From Rickettsia sp. (lineage in GTDB: Bacteria; Pseudomonadota; Alphaproteobacteria; Rickettsiales; Rickettsiaceae): a stretch of 64,000 nt of DNA. Below the pieces are notes generated by a model. That model ran no database searches, was not told the origin of the DNA, and saw only the letters and a program-made list of their open reading frames with translations. The stretch covers positions 62,001 through 126,000 of the forward strand of contig JADHZC010000011.1 in NCBI GenBank assembly GCA_015657545.1, in the 5' to 3' direction. The translations under genes and the position numbers were made by a program. Of the stretch, positions 50,129 through 60,237 are shown piece after piece; the stretch's first letter is position 1; each line of letters starts with the position of its first letter.

Positions 50129-50743
50129 ATGAGCTTTTCTAAACATTATGATTGGTTGATATTTATTTCTATCTCTTGCTCTTCTGTATTTTTGTGTTTA
50201 TTGTGTTTTTCCCAATTTCCTAGTGATAAAATAAGATCTATAGAAGATTTAAATTCTAGAGAAGAATTAGAAATGGAAGATTTAAATCTAAAAAACACTC
50301 AGCTCAATCTTATTCTTAGCGAAATCATAAATAACAATCCAACTATTCTCTATTTCGGAGCATTATCTTGTAAAGAAATATGCTACAAAGTACTAGAAAA
50401 AATTTCCTTTATTGAAAATCAATTAAAACAAAACAATATTCAAACAAATATCGCTTTTATTACGTTAAACCCAGAAAGAGATAATATTCAACTTTTGCAT
50501 TCAATCTTATCAAAAATAAACACTAACTTTATTGCAATAAAAAAAACTATAACAGAAGTAAAAAAAATATCAAATCTGTTTAAGGTATATTATTTTTTTT
50601 ACCAAATGCATCCAGAAGAAAATTATCAAGTTGCACATAGCTCATATATATATATATTAGATAAAAACGCTGAATTAATAAAATTCTTCAGCAGTGAAAC
50701 TAAGTCAAATGAAATAATAAAATTTCTTTTGACTCAAATTTAG
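50129..50743 (+). CDS. second SCO-family protein, diverged
   Basis: The 204 residues share fold and order with the preceding SCO protein: an N-terminal membrane segment (about 10-28), YFGALSCKEICYKVL with a kept CxxxC, and VAHSSYIYILDK with a kept His. Between these the sequence is very different and the usual CPDVCP context is lost (CKEIC). Tandem duplication followed by divergence is likely. It may serve another copper site or act as a thiol reductase. Confidence 0.88.
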   Translation: MSFSKHYDWLIFISISCSSVFLCLLCFSQFPSDKIRSIEDLNSREELEMEDLNLKNTQLNLILSEIINNNPTILYFGALSCKEICYKVLEKISFIENQLKQNNIQTNIAFITLNPERDNIQLLHSILSKINTNFIAIKKTITEVKKISNLFKVYYFFYQMHPEENYQVAHSSYIYILDKNAELIKFFSSETKSNEIIKFLLTQI

Positions 50744-50766
50744 AATTTTTTAAAATCTGTTCAAAC

Positions 50767-52071
50767 ATGTTTTACTTACTTAGTAATTTAGATGATTTTT
50801 TTTGGAGATATATAGGTTGGACATCAATATTAATAGTTGGATTATATCTTACTTTTGTCTCTAAAATGTTTCAAATAAAACAAATTTGGTACTTGCCACG
50901 CAACATAAAAATACTTGGTGTTGATATTAAAAAAAAATCTCCTGGAGTCAATCCTTTCAAAATATTTTTTGCATCCGCTGGAGGAATGGTAGGGTTGGGC
51001 AATATTACTGGAATTAGTATGGCAATAATGATAGGAGGTCCTGGAAGTATTTTTTGGACCTTTATTGCTACAATTTTAGGATCATTATTAAAATATTCAG
51101 AAATATTTATAGGCGTAAAATACAGAGTATTCAATAAAAAAAATAATAGCTTTGATGGAGGTCCAATGTATTATCTACAAGCTATATTTAAAAATAAAAT
51201 ACTAAGTTACATTTTTTGTATATTGCTAGCTATATATGGAATAGAAATTTATCAATTTGGAGTATTATCAGATAGAATAACATGTGTTTTAGATATAAAT
51301 AAGAATATATCAGTTATAAGTCTAATAGTTCTAGTGCTTTACGTAGCAAACGGAGGAGTAAAGAGAATTGCAAATATTTCTAGTATTATAATGCCAATTT
51401 TTTTTTTCACTTATATAGGAGCTACTTTATATATTATCTTCCAAAATAAGTCCTATTTATTGGATTTTATATATTTAATATTTAGTTCAGCCTTTTCTGG
51501 CTCTGCCCCAATTGGTGGTTTTGTAGGTAGTAGTGTAATAATTTCTATGTATTATGGAATTTCAAAATCTGTGTACTCTGGAGATATTTGTATAGGCTAT
51601 GATTCTATAATGCAAAGTGAATCAAGTATATCAAACGCTAGCAAACAAGGAGTTTTAGCAATTTATGCTCTTTTTGTTGATGGAATGATATGTGTTTGTA
51701 CTAATTTTGTTATTGGAATTACTGGTTCTTGGTATAAATTAAACCATCTAGATTCTTCGTCTATCATACCTCAAATATTTACAGAATATTTTTCTCATTA
51801 TAGCCAAATATCTTTAGATTTGTTATTTTTCACAGCTGGTTTTACTACACTTGTAGCCTTCATGAATGCTGGCAGTAAAGCTGCAATTTTTTTATTCCCC
51901 AAATGGGGTAAAATATCCTATAATTTTATTTCTACATTTGTTTTCTGGTGGTTTTCTCATTTTTCTCAAGAAAAAACTATGTTGATAATGAGCATTATTA
52001 GCGGATTTTTGGTATTAATAAATCTCTGCGCTATCATAAAATTAAGGAAAGAAATAAAATTTAATGTCTAA
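50767..52071 (+). CDS. alanine/glycine:cation symporter (AGCS family)
   Basis: This membrane transporter couples import of alanine or glycine to Na+ or H+. The 434 residues hold about 10-11 hydrophobic segments. The family motifs SAGGMVGLGNITGISMAI, IGGPGSIFWTFIA, FDGGPMYYLQ and SGDICIGYDSIMQSES are clear. The start is 23 bases after the SCO gene and the end overlaps hisS by 8 bases. Amino-acid import fits an intracellular life. Confidence 0.95.
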   Translation: MFYLLSNLDDFFWRYIGWTSILIVGLYLTFVSKMFQIKQIWYLPRNIKILGVDIKKKSPGVNPFKIFFASAGGMVGLGNITGISMAIMIGGPGSIFWTFIATILGSLLKYSEIFIGVKYRVFNKKNNSFDGGPMYYLQAIFKNKILSYIFCILLAIYGIEIYQFGVLSDRITCVLDINKNISVISLIVLVLYVANGGVKRIANISSIIMPIFFFTYIGATLYIIFQNKSYLLDFIYLIFSSAFSGSAPIGGFVGSSVIISMYYGISKSVYSGDICIGYDSIMQSESSISNASKQGVLAIYALFVDGMICVCTNFVIGITGSWYKLNHLDSSSIIPQIFTEYFSHYSQISLDLLFFTAGFTTLVAFMNAGSKAAIFLFPKWGKISYNFISTFVFWWFSHFSQEKTMLIMSIISGFLVLINLCAIIKLRKEIKFNV

Positions 52072-53323
52072 TGAAATAATTCAATCCGTGCGTGGAATGC
52101 GTACTTTAAAAGGAGTAAATTTTAATAATTTTAAAAATGTTATAGATATTAGTTCTAGAATTGCTAAAGAATTTAATTATCAAGGCATAGAATTGCCTAT
52201 TGTAGAACATAGTGAGGTGTTTCATAAAACATTAGGAGATACTTCTGAAATAATAGAAAAAGAAATATATAATTTCACAGATAAAGGAGGAAAATCACTA
52301 ACTCTAAGACCAGAATTCACTGCTGGCATAATGCGAGAATACATAGAAAGTAAATCTTACAAGACAAATACTCCTTATAAATATTTCTCATATGGACCAG
52401 CATTCAGATATAATAGACCCCAAACTGGTAGATATAGACAATTTTATCAAATAAATTTTGAGCACATAGGATATCAGGATGATTTTTTTGATGCAGAAAT
52501 AATCCATCTTGCTTTTAGCATATTAAAAGAATTGAAAATAAATAACGTGACTTTGGAGCTTAATTCTTTAGGCTGTAAAGAGTCTAGGGCAAATTATAAA
52601 AACATAATTTCTACTTATTTTCAAAAATACAAACAAGATCTTTCTTTAGAAAATCAGAAAAAAATAGATAAAAATCCTATAGGAATATTAGATTCTAAAC
52701 AATGTTCAGATCAAGAATTAATTGTAAATGCTCCTAAAATAGAAGAATCCTATACAAAATCTTCTTATTTATATTTCGACAAAATCAAAAAATATCTTTC
52801 CTTATTAAATATAGATTTTAAAATAAATCCTTATCTTGTAAGAGGTCTAGATTATTATTCAAACATTATTTTTGAATTTAAAACAAATATTTCCTCTCAA
52901 CAAAATACATTAATAGGGGGAGGAAGATATGATGATTTAGCAACGATAATGGGACATCAATCTACTCCTTCAGTAGGATGTGCAGGTGGTATAGACAGAA
53001 TAGCAAACATGATAAATGACCAAATTAGTATTTTAGATCCAAATTCTTGCGTTATAATTCCAATTTCAAAAGAATTTAATGAAATTTCTATTCTTTTAGC
53101 TAAAAAATTAAGAGATTCTAAAATAAAAGTCATGTTAGATTTCATGTCTGACATAGGTAAACAAATATTAAGAGCTGCAAATTCTAATATCAAATTTGCA
53201 ATTTTTATAGGAGAAGAAGAATTAAGACGTAATCAATATAAAGTAAAAAATCTTATCACAAAAGAAGAAGAAAGAATTCCATTTCATAATATTTTTGCAA
53301 TATTTGAAAATAACAATAAGTAA
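52064..53323 (+). CDS. hisS: histidyl-tRNA synthetase
   Basis: This class II synthetase charges tRNA-His. The 419 residues show VRGMRTLKG, motif 2 RPEFTAGIMREYIE, FRYNRPQTGRYRQFYQINFE, the His-specific LVRGLDYYSNIIFE, motif 3 GGGRYDDLATIMG, and a C-terminal anticodon-binding domain (about 325-415). Length normal. Overlap of 8 bases with the upstream symporter suggests coupled translation. Confidence 0.97.
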   Translation: MSNEIIQSVRGMRTLKGVNFNNFKNVIDISSRIAKEFNYQGIELPIVEHSEVFHKTLGDTSEIIEKEIYNFTDKGGKSLTLRPEFTAGIMREYIESKSYKTNTPYKYFSYGPAFRYNRPQTGRYRQFYQINFEHIGYQDDFFDAEIIHLAFSILKELKINNVTLELNSLGCKESRANYKNIISTYFQKYKQDLSLENQKKIDKNPIGILDSKQCSDQELIVNAPKIEESYTKSSYLYFDKIKKYLSLLNIDFKINPYLVRGLDYYSNIIFEFKTNISSQQNTLIGGGRYDDLATIMGHQSTPSVGCAGGIDRIANMINDQISILDPNSCVIIPISKEFNEISILLAKKLRDSKIKVMLDFMSDIGKQILRAANSNIKFAIFIGEEELRRNQYKVKNLITKEEERIPFHNIFAIFENNNK

Positions 53324-53410
53324 TTAATTTATTGCTAGATATCTTTAATTTCATTCTTCATTAAAATAATGTATCCTCAATTATGGTCTTTGTTATAATA
53401 AAAAAAGATT

Positions 53411-54028
53411 ATGGAAAGTTATTTTTATACATTCTTATTAAAAGCAACCCGGAGTTTTTACATATTTATTACCTTATTATGTATAACAATGTTTTGTATA
53501 ATTTATGTCTTAGAATTTATTTTAGGATGGGAGGTTTGTTCCATATGTATTTATGAAAGATTTTTTCATTTAATTATTTTATATTTTCTATCTAAAGTAT
53601 GTTTTAGATATTTTTTTACTAATAAATTAATAAGCAAAAAATTAATATCTAATTTTTTAAAAGATATTATGAAATATAATATCTTGATAATATGCACAAT
53701 ATTTTGTTCAATTTTATTATCTTCTTATCATTTAGCTCTTGAAAAAGGCATTTTAAAAAATTCTGCTTTATGTTCTAGTGATACAAAAATTAATTTTCAA
53801 AAAACATCTATAGAAAGTTACATGAAATCTGGAACAAATGGTAAAACAATCCCTTGTGACAAAATTAATAAAACTATCTGGAATTTCTCTTTAACTGAAC
53901 TTAATCTCTTATTTAGTTTTTTTCTATTTTTGACTTTTTTAATATTAAATTTTAATATCTATGTAAAATGTTTTTTTCCTGAATTATTTTACAGGAGAAT
54001 CTATATGAAAGAATTGTTCAAAATGTAA
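53411..54028 (+). CDS. dsbB: disulfide bond formation protein DsbB-like
   Basis: DsbB re-oxidises DsbA and passes electrons to ubiquinone. The 205 residues hold four hydrophobic segments. The first redox pair is CSICIYERFFH (family CxxCxxQR, about 41-51). The second region has LCSSD ... TIPCDKINKTIWNFS, matching the C ... IPC ... W family pattern. It is followed by coq7 after 17 bases, so an operon is likely. Confidence 0.88.
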   Translation: MESYFYTFLLKATRSFYIFITLLCITMFCIIYVLEFILGWEVCSICIYERFFHLIILYFLSKVCFRYFFTNKLISKKLISNFLKDIMKYNILIICTIFCSILLSSYHLALEKGILKNSALCSSDTKINFQKTSIESYMKSGTNGKTIPCDKINKTIWNFSLTELNLLFSFFLFLTFLILNFNIYVKCFFPELFYRRIYMKELFKM

Positions 54029-54045
54029 AATTATTTTTGTAATAC

Positions 54046-54582
54046 ATGCCAAAACCATTTTTTATTAAAAAATCAGATATAGACAAAATCATAAGAATTG
54101 ATCACGCTGGCGAATTAGGAGCAAATTTCATATATAAGGGTCAAAGAAAATACATTGATAAGTCTTACAAAGAACTTATTCACTCAATGTTAATACAAGA
54201 GTTAGAACATCTAGAATATTTTGAATATGCGTTACGCAAATTTCATGTAAGACCAAGTTTTTTATTTTTTTTTTGGAGTAATTTTGGCTATTTTATAGGA
54301 GCTTTAAGTTCAAAATTAAGTGTTAAATCAGCTATGCTTTTAACAGAAGCAATAGAAGACGTAATTGAAGAACATTATCAAAAACAAAAAAATTTTTTAC
54401 AACAAGCACCACAACTTTACCAAGAATTAAATTCTAAAATATCAAAATTTCAACAAGACGAATCAGAACATAAACATATAGCAACAGATTTTGATATCAA
54501 TAAATCCCTTTTGAGTAAAATATTTTTCATTTTAATACAATATGTTTGCCAAACATCTATTTTATTAAGCAAATATATTTAA
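54046..54582 (+). CDS. coq7: ubiquinone biosynthesis hydroxylase Coq7
   Basis: Coq7 is a di-iron enzyme that adds a hydroxyl to the ubiquinone ring. The 178 residues show the iron-ligand motifs in order: IDHAGELGANFIYKGQ (the Glu ligand), QELEHLEYFEYAL (ExxH), EAIEDVIEEHYQKQ, and DESEHKHIATDF (ExxH). All ligands are present. UbiB, UbiE and UbiH in the same window serve the same pathway. Confidence 0.95.
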   Translation: MPKPFFIKKSDIDKIIRIDHAGELGANFIYKGQRKYIDKSYKELIHSMLIQELEHLEYFEYALRKFHVRPSFLFFFWSNFGYFIGALSSKLSVKSAMLLTEAIEDVIEEHYQKQKNFLQQAPQLYQELNSKISKFQQDESEHKHIATDFDINKSLLSKIFFILIQYVCQTSILLSKYI

Positions 54583-54724
54583 ATTTAATAATTCTAAAAA
54601 TAAGATTTTACATAAATAGAAAAAAATATAATAATATTAGATTGATTTTAGATGTTGTGTTATTTGAATATTTCACTATTATTATCTCTTGTAGATAATC
54701 ATTATTTAACTTAGAAAGATTATA

Positions 54725-55777
54725 ATGAACAAACAAACAGCTTTAGATTCAGCTTTAGCTCAAATAGAGAAAAATTACGGCAAAGGTTCTGTAATGAAAT
54801 TAGGTCAAAGGCCTAGCGTAAATGTAGAAGCAATATCCACTGGTTCTTTAGGGTTAGATTTAGCACTAGAAATTGGAGGGTTCCCTAAAGGGAGAATAAT
54901 AGAAATTTTTGGTCCTGAGAGTTCTGGGAAAACAAGTCTAACTTTACACGCCATAGCTGAAGCTCAAAAAAAAGGTGGCACTTGTGCATTCATAGATGCA
55001 GAGCACGCTTTAGATCCTGTATACGCAAAAAATCTAGGTGTAAAGATAGATGATCTAATTATTTCTCAACCAGATAACGGAGAACAAGCTTTAGAAATAG
55101 CTGATACTTTAGTGCGTTCTGGTGCTATAGACTTGATAATAATAGATAGTGTTGCAGCTTTAGTTCCTAAGGTAGAATTAGAAGGAGAGATGGGAGATTC
55201 ACATATGGGTCTACAAGCTAGATTAATGAGTCAAGCTCTTAGAAAATTGACTTCTTCTATTTCAAAAACTAATTCTATAGTGATTTTTATTAATCAAATA
55301 AGAATGAAAATAGGCATAGTATTTGGGACTCCAGAAACTACTACTGGGGGTAATGCACTTAAATTTTACTCCTCTGTTAGATTAGACATACGTAGAATTG
55401 GTTCTATAAAAGATAAGGAAGAAGTGATAGGAAACCACACAAGAGTGAAAATTGTAAAAAATAAAATAGCACCTCCTTTTAAAGTAGTTGATTTTGATAT
55501 TTTATATGGTAAGGGTATTTCGAAAGAAGGGGAAATAATAGATTTTGCTGTAAAGTTAAATATAATAGAAAAATCTGGCTCATGGTTTTCATATAAAGAA
55601 CAAAAAATAGCTCAAGGAAGAGAAAATGTGAGGATTTACCTAAAAAACAATCCTAAGATTTCTGAAGAAATTGAGAAAAAAATTAAGGAAAAAACTAACA
55701 AATCTCAATCTGATATTTTTGAAAAACCATCCCAATCTGATATTTTTGAAAACTCTAATTCTAAAAAAATAACTTAA
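54725..55777 (+). CDS. recA: recombinase RecA
   Basis: RecA drives homologous recombination and the SOS response. The 350 residues include the P-loop GPESSGKT (63-70), [12 protein letters not shown], the Walker-[16 protein letters not shown], and the loop-2 region [15 protein letters not shown]. The core is well conserved. The C-terminal tail is odd: a 27-base direct repeat (55703-55729 and 55730-55756) gives SQSDIFEKP followed by SQSDIFENS in place of the usual acidic tail. fabG follows after 44 bases. Confidence 0.98.
   Translation: MNKQTALDSALAQIEKNYGKGSVMKLGQRPSVNVEAISTGSLGLDLALEIGGFPKGRIIEIFGPESSGKTSLTLHAIAEAQKKGGTCAFIDAEHALDPVYAKNLGVKIDDLIISQPDNGEQALEIADTLVRSGAIDLIIIDSVAALVPKVELEGEMGDSHMGLQARLMSQALRKLTSSISKTNSIVIFINQIRMKIGIVFGTPETTTGGNALKFYSSVRLDIRRIGSIKDKEEVIGNHTRVKIVKNKIAPPFKVVDFDILYGKGISKEGEIIDFAVKLNIIEKSGSWFSYKEQKIAQGRENVRIYLKNNPKISEEIEKKIKEKTNKSQSDIFEKPSQSDIFENSNSKKIT
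55703..55756. repeat. 27-bp direct repeat in the recA tail
   Basis: Two adjoining units of 27 bases encode SQSDIFEKP and SQSDIFENS. They differ at a few positions (TCT/TCC, AAACCA/AACTCT). The frame is kept, so the protein tail was lengthened by slippage or unequal crossover. Confidence 0.9.
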
Positions 55778-55821
55778 TTAGACTTTATGTTTTAATATAG
55801 ATTTACATACATAATAATAAA

Positions 55822-56550
55822 ATGATAAATTTGTTTGGAAAGAAAATTTTAGTTACAGGAGCAACCGGTAGCATAGGTTATGCAATTTCTAATCTCTTGA
55901 AAGAATTAGGTTCATATTTATATTTAAGTGGAACTAATGATAAAAAATTATCAGACATAAAAAAAGAGTTAGGTGAACAAAACTGTACAACAATAAAATG
56001 TGATTTATCTTCATCCTCAGAGATTTTGTCTATGATGAAAGCTATCGATAAAATAGATGCTGTAGTTTGTAATGCAGGAATTACAAAAGACAATCTATCA
56101 ATTAGAATGACTGATCAAGATTTTCAAGATGTTATAGACATAAATCTGAAGGCAAATTTCATAATAAACAGAGAGTCCATTAAAAAAATGCTTAAACAAA
56201 AACATGGCAACATAGTAAATATCTCGTCTGTTGTAGGAATAAGCGGCAATCCTGGGCAAAGTAATTATGCTGCTTCTAAGTCTGGTATGATTGCTATGGG
56301 AAAATCTTTAGCATTAGAGGTTGCTCGCAAAGGAATAAATATTAACATGGTAGCACCTGGTTTTATAGAATCTAACATGACTGATAAATTACCAGATGTT
56401 TATAAAGAAAGTATTTTAGGTAAAATACCACAAAAAAGATTTGGAAAAGCTATAGATGTAGCTAATATTGTTGCATTTTTAGTAAGTCCATTATCATCAT
56501 ATATTACTGGTCAAACGTTCCACGTTAACGGTGGAATGTTGATGCCTTAG
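55822..56550 (+). CDS. fabG: 3-oxoacyl-ACP reductase
   Basis: FabG reduces 3-oxoacyl-ACP with NADPH in type II fatty acid synthesis. The 242 residues show the short-chain-dehydrogenase fold: VTGATGSIGYAI (12-23), NAGIT, VVGISGNPGQSNYAASKSG with the catalytic S-Y-K, and the C-terminal YITGQTFHVNGGM. Length normal. Its order fabG-acpP-fabF is the classic fatty-acid cluster. Confidence 0.96.
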   Translation: MINLFGKKILVTGATGSIGYAISNLLKELGSYLYLSGTNDKKLSDIKKELGEQNCTTIKCDLSSSSEILSMMKAIDKIDAVVCNAGITKDNLSIRMTDQDFQDVIDINLKANFIINRESIKKMLKQKHGNIVNISSVVGISGNPGQSNYAASKSGMIAMGKSLALEVARKGININMVAPGFIESNMTDKLPDVYKESILGKIPQKRFGKAIDVANIVAFLVSPLSSYITGQTFHVNGGMLMP

Positions 56551-56599
56551 AAGTATATTTTTAAATTTTTAATTATTTTTAGTTATAAGAGGAATTATC

Positions 56600-56878
56600 A
56601 TGAATAATTTTAATAAAGAATCCTTTGATGAATCAATAAAATCTAAGATTGAGCAAGGAATTGCTGAACATTTTAACGTTGATATTTCTACAATATCTCT
56701 CCAATCAAAATTCGTAGAAGATATAGGAGCTGATAGCTTAGATATTTTAGAATTAATAATGAAGTTTGAACAAGAGTTTGGATGTACAATTCCAGAAGAG
56801 GATGCTAGGAAAATTACTACAGTAGAGGATCTCATAAGATATATTTCTAACATAGAAAAAAGTAAGGTAGTAGGTTAA
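56600..56878 (+). CDS. acpP: acyl carrier protein
   Basis: ACP carries growing acyl chains on a 4'-phosphopantetheine arm. The 92 residues contain GADSLDILELIMKFEQEFG, with the attachment Ser in DSLD, and the typical four-helix pattern ending AVEDLI-like TVEDLIRYI. A ribosome site AAGAGG precedes the ATG. It is slightly longer than most ACPs because of an N-terminal extension (NNFNKESFDESI). Confidence 0.97.
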   Translation: MNNFNKESFDESIKSKIEQGIAEHFNVDISTISLQSKFVEDIGADSLDILELIMKFEQEFGCTIPEEDARKITTVEDLIRYISNIEKSKVVG

Positions 56879-56884
56879 ATTTTT

Positions 56885-58114
56885 GTGCGCAGAGTAGTTA
56901 TTACTGGTGTTGGAAGCATTAATCCTTTAGCATTAAACGCTAAAAAATCTTGGGATTTATTATTGAAAGCTACTAGTGGTGTTAGACAAATCAAATATTT
57001 TGATACCTCTAGATTTGCTTGCACAATAGGCGCTACTTTACCTGAATTTAAAATTTCAGATTTTATATCTCCTAGAGAAATTAGGAGAATGGATAAATTT
57101 ATATGTTATGGAATTATAGCAGCACAAGAAGCAATCCTAGATAGCGGATGGGTTGTAAATAGTGAAGAAGATGCTGATAGAACTGGTGTAATGGTTGGAT
57201 CTGGTATAGGGGGACTTGGGGTCATAGAAAAAACCTCTATAGAATTATCAAAATCTGAAAGGGCAAAAGTTAGTCCTTTTTTTATTCCTGCATCTCTTAT
57301 AAATTTACTATCTGGTCATATTTCTATAAAATATGGCTTTACTGGTCCTAATACTGCGCTTGCTACTGCATGTGCTTCTTCTACCCACTCTATAGGGGAT
57401 GCATTTAGATGTATTTCTGTAGGGGATGCAGATGTAATAATCACAGGAGGTGCTGAAGCTCCTATCAACGAAATTGGTGTAGCTGGTTTTATCTCAGCTC
57501 AAGCATTAAATTGTAAAAGTAATGAAATGCCAGAGTTGGCATCTAGACCTTGGGATGAAGACAGGGCTGGATTTGTAATCGGAGAGGGAGCTGGTATTTT
57601 AGTGTTAGAAGAATATGAACATGCTAAAAAAAGAAATGCGAAAATATATGCAGAAATAATAGGTTACGGACTTACTGCAGATGCTCATCATATAACAGCT
57701 CCTAGCGGGATAGGAGGAAGAAAGGCAATGAACAATGCATTAAGAAATGCAAAAATTAATAATTCTGATATTGACTATGTAAACGCTCATGGAACTTCTA
57801 CTCCTGTTGGAGATTTGGTAGAATTACTACAAGTACAAGAAGTTTTTAAAGAAAATTCTTCTATTGCTATGTCCTCCAATAAATCTGCTATAGGCCATTT
57901 ACTTGGAGCTGCTGGAGCCGTTGAAGCTATTTTCGCAATTTTTGCACTTCAAAATAATGTAGTGCCCCCCACTCTAAATTTACATTCTCCAGTAAAAGAA
58001 GCAAAAATTAATTTAGTTCCTTTATCAGCTCAGGACAAAAAATTATCATATGTAATGTCTAACTCCTTCGGATTTGGAGGAACAAATGCTAGCGTAATTT
58101 TCAAAAAAATCTGA
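56885..58114 (+). CDS. fabF: 3-oxoacyl-ACP synthase II
   Basis: FabF elongates acyl-ACP by condensation with malonyl-ACP. The 409 residues carry the Cys-His-His active site: TACASSTHSIGDAF (Cys), NAHGTSTPVGDLVE (His) and SNKSAIGHLLGAAGAVEA (His). The start is GTG at 56885, 6 bases after acpP, with no clear ribosome site, so translational coupling is likely. Confidence 0.97.
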   Translation: MRRVVITGVGSINPLALNAKKSWDLLLKATSGVRQIKYFDTSRFACTIGATLPEFKISDFISPREIRRMDKFICYGIIAAQEAILDSGWVVNSEEDADRTGVMVGSGIGGLGVIEKTSIELSKSERAKVSPFFIPASLINLLSGHISIKYGFTGPNTALATACASSTHSIGDAFRCISVGDADVIITGGAEAPINEIGVAGFISAQALNCKSNEMPELASRPWDEDRAGFVIGEGAGILVLEEYEHAKKRNAKIYAEIIGYGLTADAHHITAPSGIGGRKAMNNALRNAKINNSDIDYVNAHGTSTPVGDLVELLQVQEVFKENSSIAMSSNKSAIGHLLGAAGAVEAIFAIFALQNNVVPPTLNLHSPVKEAKINLVPLSAQDKKLSYVMSNSFGFGGTNASVIFKKI

Positions 58115-58218
58115 AATAAGAATTTTAATATTTCTATCTTATTTATATAGACTTTACTCTTTGATTAAGTTTATAATTTGTGAGATATATTAGTAACATA
58201 TATGTTGTATCGTGAACT

Positions 58219-58791
58219 ATGTTAAAATTAAAAAATCTTACTCCTGAGCTCAAAAAAATTTATGATCAAATGGAAAAAACTATGTCAGTGTTGGAAAAGG
58301 ACTTTACTGGACTTAGAACTGGCAGAGCTTCAATTTCACTCATTGATTCTATAAATGTAGACTTACATGGAGCTAAAACTCCATTATATCAGATGTCTAA
58401 TATCTCTGTTCTCAATAATCAGACATTATTAGTGAAATTATGGGACAAAAATATTATAAAAAAAGTAGAAAAAGCTTTGATAGATGCAAATTTAGGCATC
58501 TCTATCTCTTCAGAAGATAATATTGTGAGTGTAAAAATACCATTACTTAGTGAAGAAAGAAGAAAAGAATTAACAAAAATCGCATTAAAATACGCAGAAA
58601 AAGTAAAAATTATGTTAAGATCTGTAAGAAAAGAATATAATGATGTTCTAAAATCTCAAGAAAAAAAAAAGGAAATATCAAAAGATGATCTTTTTGCTAA
58701 ATCTAAAGCTCTTCAAAATATATTAGATTATTTCATAGAAATGGTAGATCAAGCACTTGAAAAAAAAACAAAAGATATAATTACATTATAA
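58219..58791 (+). CDS. frr: ribosome recycling factor
   Basis: RRF separates ribosomal subunits after termination. The 190 residues match the family: LRTGRASISLIDSINVDLHG, YQMSNISVLNNQTLLVKLWD, IPLLSEERRKELTKIALKYA and VRKEYNDVLK. The length is normal. pyrH usually precedes frr, but here fabF does. The SPFH gene follows after 15 bases. Confidence 0.97.
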   Translation: MLKLKNLTPELKKIYDQMEKTMSVLEKDFTGLRTGRASISLIDSINVDLHGAKTPLYQMSNISVLNNQTLLVKLWDKNIIKKVEKALIDANLGISISSEDNIVSVKIPLLSEERRKELTKIALKYAEKVKIMLRSVRKEYNDVLKSQEKKKEISKDDLFAKSKALQNILDYFIEMVDQALEKKTKDIITL

Positions 58792-58806
58792 AACCAATTT
58801 ATTTAG

Positions 58807-59739
58807 ATGATTTACATTTTATTCTCATCAGCAGTATTCTTATGCTTTATAATATTTAGCGCAGTCAAGATAGTTCCCCAACAAGAAGCATGGGTTGTAG
58901 AAAAATTAGGTAAACTAGATAAAACGCTTTCTCCTGGTCTTAATATTCTAATACCTGTAATACAAAAAATAGCTTATAAACATAGTTTGAAAGAAACATC
59001 TCTAGAAGTACATAAACAAACTGCAATTTCTAAGGACAATGTGAGTTTAAATATTGACGGAATTTTATATTTCAAGATTATAGATCCTGTTGCTGCTTCT
59101 TACGGAGTAAGTAATCCATATTTTGCGGTCTCTCAATTGGCTCAGACAAATATGAGATCAGAAATAGGTAAACTAACTTTAGATAAAACATTTGAAGAAA
59201 GAGAAAATTTAAATTATCTAATTGTAAACTCTATTAATGCCGCAGCTATAAATTGGGGAATACAATGCATGAGATATGAAATAAAGGATATATATCCTCC
59301 TGAATCCATATTAAAAGCCATGGAATTACAAGTAGAAGCTGATAGAAAAAAAAGAGCTCAGATACTAAATTCTGAGGGAGCAAGACAATCCAGTATAAAT
59401 AAAGCAGAGGGAGAAAAAAGATCTATTATATTAAATTCAGAAGCTTCTTACCAAGATCAAGTAAATCGTGCTAAAGGTGAAGCAGAAGCTGTGTTACTTT
59501 TAGCTAAAGCATCAGCTCAGAGTATAGATATAATATCTCAAGCATTACAGAAAACGGGAGGAATGGAAGCTGTATCAGCTAAGATAGCTGAACAATATGT
59601 ACAAGCTTTTTCTAACCTTGCAAAAGAATCTAATACTCTTATATTATCAAGTGAAGTAAATAATCCTAGCAATATGATTGCTCAAGCATTATCAATTTTT
59701 AAAAATCTAAACAATTCTAAAGAAAAAATAAATAACTAA
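58807..59739 (+). CDS. SPFH/band-7 membrane protein (stomatin/paraslipin, QmcA-like)
   Basis: The 310 residues begin with one membrane segment (about 3-20), then VKIVPQQEAWVVEKLGKLDK, GILYFKIIDPVAASYGVSN, MRSEIGKLTLDKTFEERENL, and YPPESILKAMELQVEADRKK, in the SPFH order. A long alanine/glutamate-rich coiled coil (about 180-250) and a C-terminal helix follow. This is the stomatin-like-2/paraslipin branch rather than HflC or HflK. Such proteins form membrane ring complexes; the bacterial role is unclear. It lies 15 bases after frr. Confidence 0.93.
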   Translation: MIYILFSSAVFLCFIIFSAVKIVPQQEAWVVEKLGKLDKTLSPGLNILIPVIQKIAYKHSLKETSLEVHKQTAISKDNVSLNIDGILYFKIIDPVAASYGVSNPYFAVSQLAQTNMRSEIGKLTLDKTFEERENLNYLIVNSINAAAINWGIQCMRYEIKDIYPPESILKAMELQVEADRKKRAQILNSEGARQSSINKAEGEKRSIILNSEASYQDQVNRAKGEAEAVLLLAKASAQSIDIISQALQKTGGMEAVSAKIAEQYVQAFSNLAKESNTLILSSEVNNPSNMIAQALSIFKNLNNSKEKINN

Positions 59740-60237
59740 ACCCCTAAATATAAAAATCATTTCTCAACTTTAGAGGAATATTTACTACATTTCTTGGGGC
59801 TTTGTCATGCGAAGGGTAAGCTTCATCCTTCTAAGGAAAAAAGAGAGAGAGAATTTTTATAATTCAGTTTAGATATCGTGATACTCTCAATCCTGGAATA
59901 AGCAACTAAAAAGAAATAATTTTCTAAATTTATAAATAGTTTTATATTGCAGCATTGTAAATATCTAATTATCATCTGCTAATTCCTTTCCATTGCTGTT
60001 TTAGTAATAGATATATTATTTAAGAGAGTTCTTCTATCTTATTATTGCAACTAATTAATAGTTTTATTATAAATCTCTAATATTAAACAAAACATAACTC
60101 TTTTATTAAGCTCAATTCTCCTTTCTTATTTTTACATGTTTGAACATATATTTGAGCTTGCAAAAAATTTATTTATCCTAAATTTTAAGTAAAAGAAGCT
60201 ATTGCTAGAAATAATTGGAAACTTGTATCTTTAGAAA
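59740..60237. other. intergenic region, possible relic or structured RNA
   Basis: This gap lies between converging genes. CTTGGGGCTTTGTCATGCGAAG (59793) with GAAGGGTAAGCTTCATCCTTC (59813-59833, which can fold as GAAGG/CCTTC) has higher G+C than its neighbourhood. I see no protein frame and no strong terminator. Confidence 0.35.

Noticed and set aside
59793..59833. G+C-rich block as SRP RNA or another stable RNA
   Set aside because: The conserved SRP tip (GGAAGGAAGCAG-like) is absent and the fold is weak.
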